Source: Opitutales bacterium
GTDB taxonomy: Bacteria; Verrucomicrobiota; Verrucomicrobiia; Opitutales; T3Sed10-336
Direction: 5' to 3'
Length of the DNA stretch: 10,275 bases
Assembly (NCBI GenBank): GCA_007132315.1
Contig: SLOW01000018.1
Span: forward strand, 1 to 10,275
The notes below the pieces were generated by a model. It saw nothing but the letters and a program-made list of their open reading frames with translations. It searched no databases and was not told the DNA's origin. A program made the position numbers and the translations under genes. Shown here piece by piece: positions 1-7,007 of this stretch. Positions within the stretch are counted from its first letter, which is position 1. Every line of letters starts with the position of its first letter.

Positions 1-94
1 AAGGCGGACCCAAAACCGGCGCAGGGATAGTACTGGAGTACGTGAGCGAGCCGGTTGCAGGGCCAACGCCGCCACGGCGGGCTTGTGCGATTTA
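1..94. other. Unassigned sequence at window edge
   Basis: GC-rich stretch between the window edge and the palindromic element. A short open frame on the minus strand and one on the plus strand both cross it, but neither gives a product I recognise. It may be the continuation of whatever the 95-194 element landed in. No RNA gene or promoter is visible. Confidence 0.3.
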
Positions 95-194
95 GTGTTC
101 TGGCAAACGCCATTTATTGTGAGGTTTTGAAAATTGCCCAAAATTTTCAAAACCTACGGGAAAAAAGCATCTTATATACCGTTTTCCAGAACAC
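95..194. repeat. 100-bp palindromic element (MITE-like)
   Basis: The outer 9 bp are exact inverted repeats (GTGTTCTGG at 95-103, CCAGAACAC at 186-194). The similarity continues inward imperfectly for about 24 bp. At the centre is a perfect 14-bp stem (AGGTTTTGAAAATT at 122-135 and its complement at 142-155) with a 6-nt loop. The interior is AT-rich compared with its GC-rich surroundings. There is no T-run after the stem on either strand, so it does not look like an ordinary terminator. I see no clear target duplication. On the minus strand a plausible coding frame (334 down to about 195) stops making sense exactly at the element boundary, which fits insertion. Family unknown. It could alternatively be two abutting IS ends. 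Confidence 0.6.
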
Positions 195-334
195 GTTTGC
201 AACGTTAGGGTAAACTCTTCGCGGTTCCGCTGCGGTATCGATTCCAACGGGACCGGCGGATCCAACATCAGAAGAGTTTGACGGGCACTCGCCGCCGGGC
301 GTGTTTGAGACGGGTGAATTCGCGGTTTCATCAC
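195..334 (-). pseudogene. Small hypothetical ORF, truncated by palindromic element
   Basis: Begins with tandem ATG codons at 334 and 331, about 20 bp after the stop of the DUF5372-like gene, so the two could have been cotranscribed. The N-terminal part includes a proline-rich patch (LDPPVPLESIP) followed by REEFTLTLQT, which reads like genuine protein. Directly after this the frame enters the 95-194 element and ends at 92 with unrelated residues. The product is not recognised. A small companion ORF of the adjacent DUF5372 gene in a mobile element is a guess. The chance that it is not a gene at all is substantial. Confidence 0.3.
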
Positions 335-353
335 CGCTGATATTTACCGAGCT

Positions 354-581
354 CTACTTTTCAAGCAATTCCGAGAGATCCAGGAGCGCGGAGACCTCCA
401 CCAAGGGATCGACGGCCTCATGGATTCCTGTGCATCGGGCTTGGTCAAACATCCACATGGGAATCCCCCGTGTACTGCGATCCTTTAAGCGTACGTAAAC
501 AAGATCGCGCTTGCCTCCTGCCGCACCAAAAACGTCGATTTTCTCCCCGAATAGGGGATGGTACGGATAAATCAGCTTCAA
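354..581 (-). CDS. DUF5372 / Y4bD-Y4pK-like small protein
   Basis: About 75 residues from a TTG at 581. The frame is open further upstream, but that part only shadows tnpB. The recognisable pattern is an early YPYHPLFGEK segment, a central hydrophobic strand (LVYVRLKD), an IPMWMFD segment and a C-terminal LLDLSELLEK helix. This resembles the DUF5372/Y4bD family (start T-x-P-x-HPL-x-G, middle IP-x-WM, end L-x-x-L). Members are commonly seen next to transposable elements; their function is unknown. It sits directly behind the broken tnpB, so it is probably part of a second mobile element joined to the IS66 remnant. The start is uncertain, the family call is from memory of motifs, and expression is doubtful. 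Confidence 0.5.
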   Translation of the reverse strand: MKLIYPYHPLFGEKIDVFGAAGGKRDLVYVRLKDRSTRGIPMWMFDQARCTGIHEAVDPLVEVSALLDLSELLEK

Positions 582-600
582 GGCCGGCTTAGAGTTCGGC

Positions 601-837
601 TCAATGTGGGTATTGTCCTTCGTGTGTCTTCGCACAAACCCATAACCCGCTCCCATCCCAATAAAGAATCTTGAGACGGTCTCGACGGCGGTTGCAGAAA
701 ACAAACAGGTGCGCGCTGGTCGGATCAGCCTGAAGGGTTCCTCGCACCAAAGCGTAAAGCCCGTTGAAACTCTTGCGCATGTCGGTAACGCCCGGAGCCA
801 GAAACACACGCATTGCGGCGCTTTGCGAGAACATCAT
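601..837 (-). pseudogene. tnpB: IS66 Orf2 (TnpB) accessory protein, C-terminally truncated
   Basis: The start ATG (837, or the next ATG at 834) overlaps the tnpA stop in the ATGATG arrangement usual for IS66 elements. Family hallmarks are present: MRVFLAPGVTDMRKSFNGL near the N-terminus, then HLFVFCNRRRDRLKILYWD and SGLWVCAK. The protein then ends after eight unrelated residues at about 78 aa, whereas TnpB is usually near 115 aa. The conserved segment that normally follows the WD-x-x-G-(L/F)-x-x-x-x-K region is missing and another coding unit (DUF5372-like) begins immediately after. TnpB is required together with TnpA and TnpC for IS66 transposition; this copy is therefore inactive. Confidence 0.8.
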
Positions 838-1148
838 TTCCAGAGCCCCCGGGCAACCTTCAGCACCCAATCACAATCGACCCCCGAAGGCACCTCCATC
901 TCGACCCCTCCAGGCAATCGGATCGTCGTTTCCCCGCCCGACCTGACCGGTACCCTGACCTCGCGAAACGCCGGCCCACGCATGACCCGTTCTTTTCCCA
1001 GCCACTTTCTCAGCGTTCTCAGCTTCAGATCACGCTTCCTCGCAAAAGCCACTTGGGTGAGGCCGCTCTCTCGGTACGCGGCGATTATCTTTTCAATCTC
1101 CGCACCGCTGCGGCGTTTACGTTTTTCTCGTTTGGGTGTCTTGCTCAT
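834..1148 (-). CDS. tnpA: IS66 Orf1 (TnpA) helix-turn-helix protein
   Basis: 104 residues from ATG 1148; a GTG three codons upstream at 1157 is also possible. The lysine/arginine-rich N-terminus is followed by a helix-turn-helix: IIAAYRESGLTQVAFARK, then a recognition-helix region LRTLRKWL. This is the typical DNA-binding module of IS66 TnpA. The C-terminal half (FREVRVPV...TIRLPGGVEMEVP) matches the family's beta-strand region. The start lies 31 bp inside the terminal inverted repeat segment and the stop overlaps tnpB. The frame looks intact, but without tnpB and tnpC it cannot support transposition. It might still bind IS66 ends such as those at 1179-1206 and 9463-9531. Confidence 0.8.
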   Translation of the reverse strand: MSKTPKREKRKRRSGAEIEKIIAAYRESGLTQVAFARKRDLKLRTLRKWLGKERVMRGPAFREVRVPVRSGGETTIRLPGGVEMEVPSGVDCDWVLKVARGLWK

Positions 1149-1178
1149 CCCCGCCACCGTAGCCGAATCGGGAGACGA

Positions 1179-1206
1179 GCGGTAGATGTCTAAAAGGAAC
1201 GCTTAC
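1179..1206 (-). repeat. IS66 terminal inverted repeat
   Basis: Read on the minus strand from 1206, the sequence begins GTAAGCGTTCC and continues TTTTAGACATCTACCGC. The GTAAGC start is characteristic of IS66-family termini. The same 28 bp recur with 3 mismatches at the right end, and 4 mismatches at the left end, of the miniature element at 9463-9531. Confidence 0.75.
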
Positions 1207-1227
1207 CGGAAGAACCCGGAACCGCCT

Positions 1228-1252
1228 AAAAAAGGGCGACGGAAGAGCGCCC
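1228..1252 (-). terminator. Rho-independent terminator after sulfatase
   Basis: On the minus strand a GGGCG/CGCCC stem (1252-1248 and 1238-1234) with a 9-nt loop is followed directly by six T residues (1233-1228). It lies 34 bp beyond the sulfatase stop and just before the IS66 terminus, so it should end the sulfatase transcript. The stem is short (5 bp) but GC-only. Confidence 0.6.
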
Positions 1253-1285
1253 CGAAGGGTACCGGCCAAAGCGTCTGCGGCCTGC

Positions 1286-2770
1286 CTATTTGTAAATCGA
1301 GAAATGTTCGTTGTCCTGGTGGGATTCTCGCATGAACCCCCTCAATTTCTCAACCAGGTCCGGATGTTCGGATGTCAGGTTGTTTCGTTCGGCGATATCC
1401 TCAGCGAGGTTGTAGAGTTCGACCGGAGCATCCGGATCCTGGTTCACATTCAAACGCACCCCTTTCCAGTCGCCGTAACGGACGGCCTGGCGGCCCCCTC
1501 GTTCGTGAAATTCCCAGTAAAGGTACTCGTGACGCTCCTGCCAATCCTCCCGTCCCAGCAAAACCGGAAGATAGGATAGGCCATCCATTTTTTCCGGCAC
1601 CTCCAATCCCGCCAGTTCCAAAGCCGTGGGAGGAAAATCCCAAAAGGCGGAAACGTGATCCGTGCGGCTGCCCGGCTCGATCGTTCCCGGCCACCAGGCG
1701 ATGGTGGGTACGCGAATTCCGCCTTCATACAGATCCCTCTTTCCGCCGCGAAAGGGCGCGTTGGAATCGTGCATACTGTAGTGGTAGCCGCCTTCTGAAT
1801 ACGAGCCGTTGTCCGAACTGAAGATAACCAGCGTCTCCTCTTCGATCCCCAGTTCGCGCAATTTCTGAAGAACGCGGCGGACGGTGTGATCCACCGACAA
1901 GACCATTCCCGCATAGGTCGCGGCGGGATGCGGCGCTTCGCGATACCCGCCGGTCCCCCACGATTCTTCTTCAAACCTCCCTAAAAACGGAACTTCGAAT
2001 TCCGCCGGAACCGACAAATCCGCGTGCGGCTGTTGCAACGCCAGGTGCAGAAAGAACGGCCGGTCCTCTTCGGCGTATTCAGTCAGGTACCACAACGTTT
2101 CATCGAGAAAGAGGTCCCCGCTGTAGACCTCGCCCTCGCGGCCTTCATTATGAGGAAACACGACCGTTTCCCCGTTTCGGGTCAATTCCTCCGGATAAAA
2201 CCGGTGTGCCGCTCGATGCGCCAAGAACCCGAAGAAATGATCGAAGCCTTTGTCATTGGGTAGGTCCGGGTCCTCGCTGTTGCAGGCGACTCCCGATTTT
2301 CCGATCATCGCCGTGTGATACCCGGCTTCTTGAAGGCGGGTCGCGATGGTGATATCGTGAGGGTCGCGCCGGAATTCGATTTGCTCGCGTGGCGGGCCCG
2401 GAATGAAGTTGGCCCGCTGCCACACGCCGCCGGTGTGGTTGCCGGTGAGCAAAGCCGCCCGCGACGGCGCGCACACCGTCGATCCGGCGTAATGGTCGGA
2501 CAGAAACAGGCCCTCTTCCATCATCTTGTCGAGATTAGGGGTTTGAAAGTTTGTCTGGCCCAGGGCACTCAGATCGCCATACCCCAGATCATCGGCCATG
2601 ATAAAGATGATGTTCGGCTGACTTCCCCGCACCTCCTCCAACGGTGACGACGCAACGGCCGCATTCACGGAAAGCAGCCCTGCCGCCAATCCGATCAACG
2701 CGCTTCCTTGAACCGCCGTATTGGAGGTGGATGATTTCTTATTGGGAGTCGCTTGGATTTTTTTCTTCAC
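1286..2770 (-). CDS. Secreted formylglycine-dependent sulfatase (S1 family)
   Basis: 494 residues from GTG 2770, preceded by an AAAGG Shine-Dalgarno (2783-2779) 8 nt away. A basic n-region and hydrophobic stretch (about 22-40, ending AVA) form a signal peptide. The alkaline-phosphatase-like sulfatase fold is clear: metal ligands D60-D61 in MADDLGYGD, the C-x-P-S-R signature at C100-R104 (the Cys that is oxidised to formylglycine), K158, H249 in QQPHA, D320-N321 in FSSDNGS and K344 in GGKRDLYEGGIRVP. The C-terminal subdomain ends with ELYNLAEDIAERNNL. It hydrolyses sulfate esters, probably on a polysaccharide or its fragments outside the cytoplasm; the substrate cannot be read from sequence. 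The segment after K158 (GKSGVACNS) differs from the GKWGLGG or GKWHLG of relatives. No formylglycine-generating enzyme gene is in the window. Monocistronic by appearance, with its own terminator. Confidence 0.93.
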   Translation of the reverse strand: MKKKIQATPNKKSSTSNTAVQGSALIGLAAGLLSVNAAVASSPLEEVRGSQPNIIFIMADDLGYGDLSALGQTNFQTPNLDKMMEEGLFLSDHYAGSTVCAPSRAALLTGNHTGGVWQRANFIPGPPREQIEFRRDPHDITIATRLQEAGYHTAMIGKSGVACNSEDPDLPNDKGFDHFFGFLAHRAAHRFYPEELTRNGETVVFPHNEGREGEVYSGDLFLDETLWYLTEYAEEDRPFFLHLALQQPHADLSVPAEFEVPFLGRFEEESWGTGGYREAPHPAATYAGMVLSVDHTVRRVLQKLRELGIEEETLVIFSSDNGSYSEGGYHYSMHDSNAPFRGGKRDLYEGGIRVPTIAWWPGTIEPGSRTDHVSAFWDFPPTALELAGLEVPEKMDGLSYLPVLLGREDWQERHEYLYWEFHERGGRQAVRYGDWKGVRLNVNQDPDAPVELYNLAEDIAERNNLTSEHPDLVEKLRGFMRESHQDNEHFSIYK

Positions 2771-2933
2771 TGGTGCAACCTTTATTGAATTCTTTCCTAT
2801 GATTCCTATAATCAGTGAATAGCCAGCCTCCGTAAAGCCTTTTCATCACGTCCCCCACGCTTCCGCTTTGCACCGGAAATTCCGCACGGTCGGCGCACTC
2901 GCCCTCCTCGTAGCGGGCGTTCACTATGGTCAA
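2739..2933 (-). CDS. Small hypothetical ORF overlapping sulfatase start
   Basis: 64 residues from TTG 2933, with an AAAGG motif six bases upstream (2944-2940). The first part (about 30 codons, including GECADRAEFPVQSGS) has GC-rich third positions like its neighbours and reads as protein. The second part becomes AT-rich and less convincing. The frame stays open upstream to a TAG at 2961-2963, so it could be the 3' remnant of a longer gene. It overlaps the sulfatase start by 32 nt in another frame. I do not recognise the product. It could be a coupled leader ORF, a pseudogene tail, or chance. The sulfatase promoter probably lies inside it; an AT-rich GATTATAGG near 2810 is a weak -10 candidate. 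Confidence 0.25.
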   Translation of the reverse strand: MTIVNARYEEGECADRAEFPVQSGSVGDVMKRLYGGWLFTDYRNHRKEFNKGCTSEEKNPSDSQ

Positions 2934-2983
2934 CGCGATCCTTTCACCTTTCTTGACGGACTATAAGTAAAGTTGCCCGCCAA

Positions 2984-3265
2984 TCAACGTCCCGGTCTGC
3001 CTGGCCGTGACTCCTCCCATCCATACCCGAACTCAATGGTAAAGTGGCCCTGAGAAAGTTCATCCGGGTGGAGGCCCGCGACGTGCCCGTCGGCAAACAC
3101 AAAATGGGCTCGTCCGCTGTTGCGAAACGTGGGATAACCTTGCGGTCCAGGCTCTCCGGCCAGCACATCCGCCGGCCAGTTGATCGGCTCGCCCGGCGCC
3201 TGGGGATCTGCCGCTCCCCGGACCCACCACATGACGCCCACCGCGTCCCCCGCACGATTCTCCAA
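2984..3265 (-). pseudogene. C-terminal remnant of H-X9-DG pseudopilin-like protein
   Basis: The frame contains SGRAHFVFADGHVAGLHPDE followed by LSQGHFTIEF, which matches the C-terminal H-X9-DG domain of the prepilin-type proteins (DUF1559-like) abundant in Verrucomicrobiota and Planctomycetota. The prepilin leader and hydrophobic N-terminal helix are absent, and the histidine that names the motif is replaced by asparagine (N-S-G-R-A...ADG). An in-frame TGA just upstream is the stop codon of ccsA, so the remnant begins directly behind ccsA in the same frame. The TTG at 3265 is an unlikely real start. Codon use is still GC-rich, so decay is probably recent. The product, if any, would be non-functional as a pseudopilin. 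Confidence 0.6.
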
Positions 3266-3277
3266 ACTTTCTCTCCT

Positions 3278-5170
3278 TCATCCAATGACACCCCCTGGCT
3301 TCCGCCGAGTACCACCGAATTTCTCCCGTCCGAAGGGACTGTTCCAAAAACGCCAAGGGAGGAGAGCCAGGCTGATAAAGAGGAGCTGGCTGAGTGCGAA
3401 CCCGGACAGCCAGAAAAAGCCGCCGTCGGTGAAACCGTAGGAGTGCAGGCCGATTCCCAGGAGATTCGTCCCGAACCAGGCCCACGCGGTGACGATATTT
3501 CCGAAAATAGCAAGCGCCATCAGGCCGCGCTCGCGAAGGATCCCGCCCCACCGGGCGTGCAGATAGATCGCCGCCGTCACCACGACCATGAGCGCCCCGT
3601 TCTCCTTCGGATCCCATCCCCAGAAGCGCCCCCACGACTGGTCGGCCCAGATCCCCCCCAAAATCGTGCCGAGCAGGCTGAAAAAAGCCCCGAAACAAAT
3701 GATCCCGTACACCATGCCGCCGATCGACTTAGCCGCGGCTTTGTCGAAGCGCTTGCCGAACAGGCCGAGGAGCACGAACGCAATCCCAAGCGCCCCGGCC
3801 AGGAACACGGCGGAATAACCGAAGGTAATGACGACAACGTGCGTCGCCAGCCAGAAGTTGGAGTCGAGAACCGCCCGCATCATCTCGAAGGTATCGCCGC
3901 TCATGGCGAGATGGTGCGCCACGATGAGTGTGGAAAACCCGACCAGCGACGCCATCGCCGCGCCGGCGCCGTTTCGGTGAAACTTTTCCACCACGACACC
4001 GAGCAAAACCGCTCCCCAGCCAACGAAGACCGCCGAGGAATACAGGTTCGTCACCGGCGGACGAGCATGGATATACATCCGCGCGAGAAGTCCGAGGGTG
4101 TGGATTGCAAAGGCAATTGCGAGAATCCAAAAAGCCGCCCGCCCGAGCTCCTTTGGCCAGCGCAGCCAGCCCACGCATACGGTCAGAAACACGAATACGT
4201 AAAGCTGCATCGACAGGGAGAAGGGTTGCAGGCCGTTGAACGCCCGCTCGAATTGCACCCGTCCAATCCGTCCGGGAAAGTCGGCACGGAAGCGCTCGCG
4301 CATCTCGGCGACCGTCGCATTGAAGGCCTCAGCGTCACCGGACCGGTAGGCGGTCGTCAGCCGGGAATAATCCATGACGTACGAACTCAGTTCGTTGCCT
4401 TGCATCACATCGACCAGTTCCAAACCGACGTTCTTCCAGTCGTCCATCGGATCCACAGGCGCCGGAGGCGGAACCACCCGCAGGTAGGCGGTCCGCGAAA
4501 GTTCGCTGTAGTCGTCGCTGAAAGCCATGAACCGGTTCAGCAGCGCGGCGTCATAGTCCTTCCCGGAGTGCCGCCGGTGCAGGGCCTGGAGGGCGGGCTC
4601 GGCCAAAGCGAGGTAGTTTTCGTATTCATCGGTCAACCGGTCCATTCGCTCGGGCGTCCCGATCGGATGAAACGAGCGCATCACCCGGTGATACCGGATC
4701 AGCCCGCCGTAGAGTTCGGCGATCTGTTTTTCATAGGCCGACCGCTGTCGCGAATCGGACTCGATGCCGCGAAACAGGCGCGTGATCTCCTCCAGGTAAG
4801 GCACCAGGTCATTGAAGGCATAATAGCGTTGCCCGGTTTGAGCCAAACCGGCGATCCCCAGTTCATCCGGGTTCTCGATCTTAAACACCCGGTAGGTGTC
4901 CGCCACTTCGGGGCGCATGGTCAGATCCATGAACCACTCGATCGGCGACAGCGACTTCCCCTCGGGCGTGATCACTCTCTGACGGGCGGAGAGAATGAGC
5001 AGTGTGTTCCGGGCGACCGAATCGAGCGGATTGATCCGTCCGCCGACTTGAACCGGCAGCTCCGAAAACGCCTTGATGTCGAACTCGCTATCGTTCGTCT
5101 GGGGCAGAAGGCCATGGACGACGATCAAAATCGCGACGGCGAGAGGGAACAGGAAAGTCGGCTTCTTCAT
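3278..5170 (-). CDS. ccsA: Cytochrome c biogenesis protein CcsA (ResC/CcsB type), long form
   Basis: 630 residues from ATG 5170, which overlaps the resB stop as ATGA; this coupling fixes the start against an upstream in-frame alternative. An N-terminal membrane segment (about 5-22) is followed by roughly 290 extracytoplasmic residues, then multiple membrane helices from about 318 to 605. The haem-handling WWD segment is plain: W508, W513, W517, W519, D520, ending WDPKENGAL. Candidate axial histidines are H444 in LATH and H576 in GIGLHSYGF. With ResB it exports haem and ligates it to CXXCH apocytochromes (System II). The long extracytoplasmic N-terminal region is known from CcsA proteins of Bacteroidota and related phyla. 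The tail after LLPWRFWN is hydrophilic, looks acquired, and stops at a TGA in frame with the pseudopilin remnant. Confidence 0.93.
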   Translation of the reverse strand: MKKPTFLFPLAVAILIVVHGLLPQTNDSEFDIKAFSELPVQVGGRINPLDSVARNTLLILSARQRVITPEGKSLSPIEWFMDLTMRPEVADTYRVFKIENPDELGIAGLAQTGQRYYAFNDLVPYLEEITRLFRGIESDSRQRSAYEKQIAELYGGLIRYHRVMRSFHPIGTPERMDRLTDEYENYLALAEPALQALHRRHSGKDYDAALLNRFMAFSDDYSELSRTAYLRVVPPPAPVDPMDDWKNVGLELVDVMQGNELSSYVMDYSRLTTAYRSGDAEAFNATVAEMRERFRADFPGRIGRVQFERAFNGLQPFSLSMQLYVFVFLTVCVGWLRWPKELGRAAFWILAIAFAIHTLGLLARMYIHARPPVTNLYSSAVFVGWGAVLLGVVVEKFHRNGAGAAMASLVGFSTLIVAHHLAMSGDTFEMMRAVLDSNFWLATHVVVITFGYSAVFLAGALGIAFVLLGLFGKRFDKAAAKSIGGMVYGIICFGAFFSLLGTILGGIWADQSWGRFWGWDPKENGALMVVVTAAIYLHARWGGILRERGLMALAIFGNIVTAWAWFGTNLLGIGLHSYGFTDGGFFWLSGFALSQLLFISLALLPWRFWNSPFGREKFGGTRRKPGGVIG

Positions 5171-6345
5171 ACGGTCCCCTGGCGTTTGCGAAGAAAACGT
5201 ATGAAATGGATTCCGAATTGAACGGCCATCCCGAGCCCCATGAGGAGAACGCTGACGTAAGGAAGGAGCCACCCCGGATTTCGCACGACCTGAAAGATCG
5301 ATGTGCGGTCATCGTTGGCGAAGGAAGCCTGATAAAAGGTGAGGCCTTCGTACCGAAGCGGGTGATTCATGTAAATCAACGCTTTCCGGGTTTTGTTCGA
5401 ATCCGTGTGGTGAATGATGACCTCACTGGAGAAATTGAACGGGATTTCCGTGCCGGGATAACGGTCGTGGGAAAACTCGATTAACTCGATCTCGAAGGGA
5501 TAATAGTGGCGTTTAAAGCGCAGCGCCACCTCCCACGCGCGGTTTCCGGACTCGACCACCTGCGCGGGAAATCTCTCGTCGAGCACGTTGGAGACGAGCC
5601 ACGTGCCGAGCGGGCCGTCCGGACCAATGATTTCGATATAAGCGGTGACGGTATTGATCGCGTCTTCCGCATAAGTCACCGCTTTCGGCGTCACCACCAG
5701 CCCCATGGATACGGCCGCGCCCCGCGTCGCCATCCCCCGGCTCTCCCCCCCGGGGAACCGCCCCAGTTCGGCGTTCGGATAAAATTCCACCGTGCGGACC
5801 GACAGCGGCGTATCGGGCACGTCGATCGTCGTTCCGGGGTTGAGATACGAAACGGGGATGCTGTGGACGGTATCGAACTCCGTATGACTTCGGTCGATGA
5901 AGACGAGTTCGTTTTCACGATAACTTTCGGAGTAATTCCTGCGGCTTCCTTCATCGACCGGCATTTGGCTTTCCACCGCGAGAAGATTCGTCAACAGCTC
6001 GCTGACCAACAACAGGATGAGGCCGAAATGAATGAGAAACACGCCGCTTTTCCCTGCCGAAAGCTTAAAACGGGTCACGTGCGCCGCCACCAGGTTCACG
6101 AGCAAAAGGCCGCCGAGGAGGTAGCCGCCCGGCATCGGGATGCGCAGCCAATGGAGCTGCTCGTGGGCGGGCCAGGCCGCAGGGTAAGCCCAGGCGACAA
6201 AGAAGCTTTGAAAATAGAGCTTTTGCGTGTGCCAGATCCCGTACTCCGCCTGGTCCAGCGTGCCGAAAAAAATCAAGGCCAGCGAGATCGACAGCAGGAC
6301 CACCGTCAATCGAAGGGACGAAAAGAATTGGACCACAAGCTTCAT
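5167..6345 (-). CDS. resB: Cytochrome c biogenesis protein ResB (Ccs1)
   Basis: 392 residues from ATG 6345. The upstream TTG at 6348 is less likely, because ATG shares a base with the preceding gene's TGA (TGATG), a standard coupling. Membrane segments lie at about 10-30, 73-92, 101-121 and 358-382, enclosing a large periplasmic domain between the third and fourth, as in ResB. Conserved features include SLRLTVVLL at the N-terminus, FLIHFGLILLL with its histidine, and MNHPLRYEGLTFYQASF before the last helix. ResB is the partner of CcsA in the System II haem lyase and contributes to apocytochrome binding and haem delivery at the outer face of the cytoplasmic membrane. It is translationally coupled on both sides. 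Confidence 0.93.
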   Translation of the reverse strand: MKLVVQFFSSLRLTVVLLSISLALIFFGTLDQAEYGIWHTQKLYFQSFFVAWAYPAAWPAHEQLHWLRIPMPGGYLLGGLLLVNLVAAHVTRFKLSAGKSGVFLIHFGLILLLVSELLTNLLAVESQMPVDEGSRRNYSESYRENELVFIDRSHTEFDTVHSIPVSYLNPGTTIDVPDTPLSVRTVEFYPNAELGRFPGGESRGMATRGAAVSMGLVVTPKAVTYAEDAINTVTAYIEIIGPDGPLGTWLVSNVLDERFPAQVVESGNRAWEVALRFKRHYYPFEIELIEFSHDRYPGTEIPFNFSSEVIIHHTDSNKTRKALIYMNHPLRYEGLTFYQASFANDDRTSIFQVVRNPGWLLPYVSVLLMGLGMAVQFGIHFIRFLRKRQGTV

Positions 6346-7007
6346 CAATTCCGCGCCCGATCCTCCAGCCGAACGGAATCCAAAAAGGCTTTCATCGTCC
6401 CTTCGTGATCGCGTAGGGTCGCTTCGTCACCCTGCATTTTAAAAAACCACGTGCCCTCGCCAAAGGGCAGAATCGCCCCGACGATTCTTTCGTCCTCACC
6501 CTCCAGCCGAACCCACAGGGCGTCCTCGCCGGAGATGGTGTGACGCTGGGAAATCTCCTCCAAGCGTTCCGCGGTGATGGATCCAAGACCGAGCTGACCG
6601 GCCCAGCGATTGACGTTGGCAAGAGGACCGCCGACTTCCCCGGGAAACGCCAGGACGGTCACTTCGGCGGACCCGTCTTCCTCCGTGATCCTAAAATTGG
6701 CTTGGCGCACTCCCTGCGCGGGAAACTCCTCCCACCCGTCCGGAACCGTATAGACCAAGTTTTCCGCCCGTTCAGCTTCCCGTTGCATCCCGGGAAGAAT
6801 CGGCATTCCGTCCGAACTCGACGCCTCGCCCGGCGAGGGAACGGGTTCCGCCATTCGTTGCGGCGCCTGGTTGCCGGCCGCACGCTCCTCTTTCGGAATA
6901 CGGTAAGTTCTTGGCTCGGCCCGCTCGCAGCCGGCTTGAATAAACACGACCACACCCACGGTGAGTGTCAGCAGACGAATTGGAATGCATTTGCCCGGTG
7001 GTCCCAT
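6345..7007 (-). CDS. Conserved lipoprotein, first gene of resB-ccsA operon
   Basis: 220 residues from ATG 7007, chosen over a TTG at 7052 because it gives a normal signal ending in the lipobox FIQAGC (lipidated C27). No clear Shine-Dalgarno is visible. A proline/alanine-rich linker follows, then a globular domain with YTVPDGWEEFP, ANFRI, VTVLAFPGEVGGPLANVNRW, a GEDALWVRLEG strand and GTWFFKMQGD near the end. From memory, similar proteins (VP-x-GW...NVNRW...WFFKM) occur beside cytochrome c maturation genes in Verrucomicrobiota and Planctomycetota, but I know of no assigned function. Its TGA overlaps the resB start, so it is made in step with the haem lyase. A role in apocytochrome or haem handling at the membrane is inferred only from context. 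Confidence 0.8.
   Translation of the reverse strand: MGPPGKCIPIRLLTLTVGVVVFIQAGCERAEPRTYRIPKEERAAGNQAPQRMAEPVPSPGEASSSDGMPILPGMQREAERAENLVYTVPDGWEEFPAQGVRQANFRITEEDGSAEVTVLAFPGEVGGPLANVNRWAGQLGLGSITAERLEEISQRHTISGEDALWVRLEGEDERIVGAILPFGEGTWFFKMQGDEATLRDHEGTMKAFLDSVRLEDRARN

Larger units (their letters stand above)
601..1206 (-). mobile_element. IS66-family insertion sequence, left-end remnant
   Basis: On the minus strand the order is terminal inverted repeat, tnpA, tnpB, which is the standard IS66 start. tnpC (the DDE transposase) and the other terminus are absent, and tnpB is cut near 601-620. The remnant abuts a DUF5372-like gene of different origin, so a recombination or deletion event joined two mobile elements. 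The 8 bp immediately outside the terminus (1207-1214, CGGAAGAA) would be one copy of the target duplication. No second copy was found in the window. Confidence 0.75.

Noticed and set aside
122..155. Rho-independent terminator at the 14-bp stem
   Set aside because: No T-run follows the stem on either strand. The stem is nested inside a larger inverted repeat, which favours a mobile-element explanation.
709..1193. Two plus-strand frames over the IS66 tnpA/tnpB region
   Set aside because: They are antisense to genes with clear IS66 TnpA and TnpB motifs.
3044..5221. A 725-codon open frame on the plus strand opposite ccsA
   Set aside because: It mirrors the GC-rich codon structure of ccsA, has no domain, signal or membrane pattern, and its composition (rich in R, P, H, E, G) is that of an antisense shadow. 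ccsA has clear family motifs.
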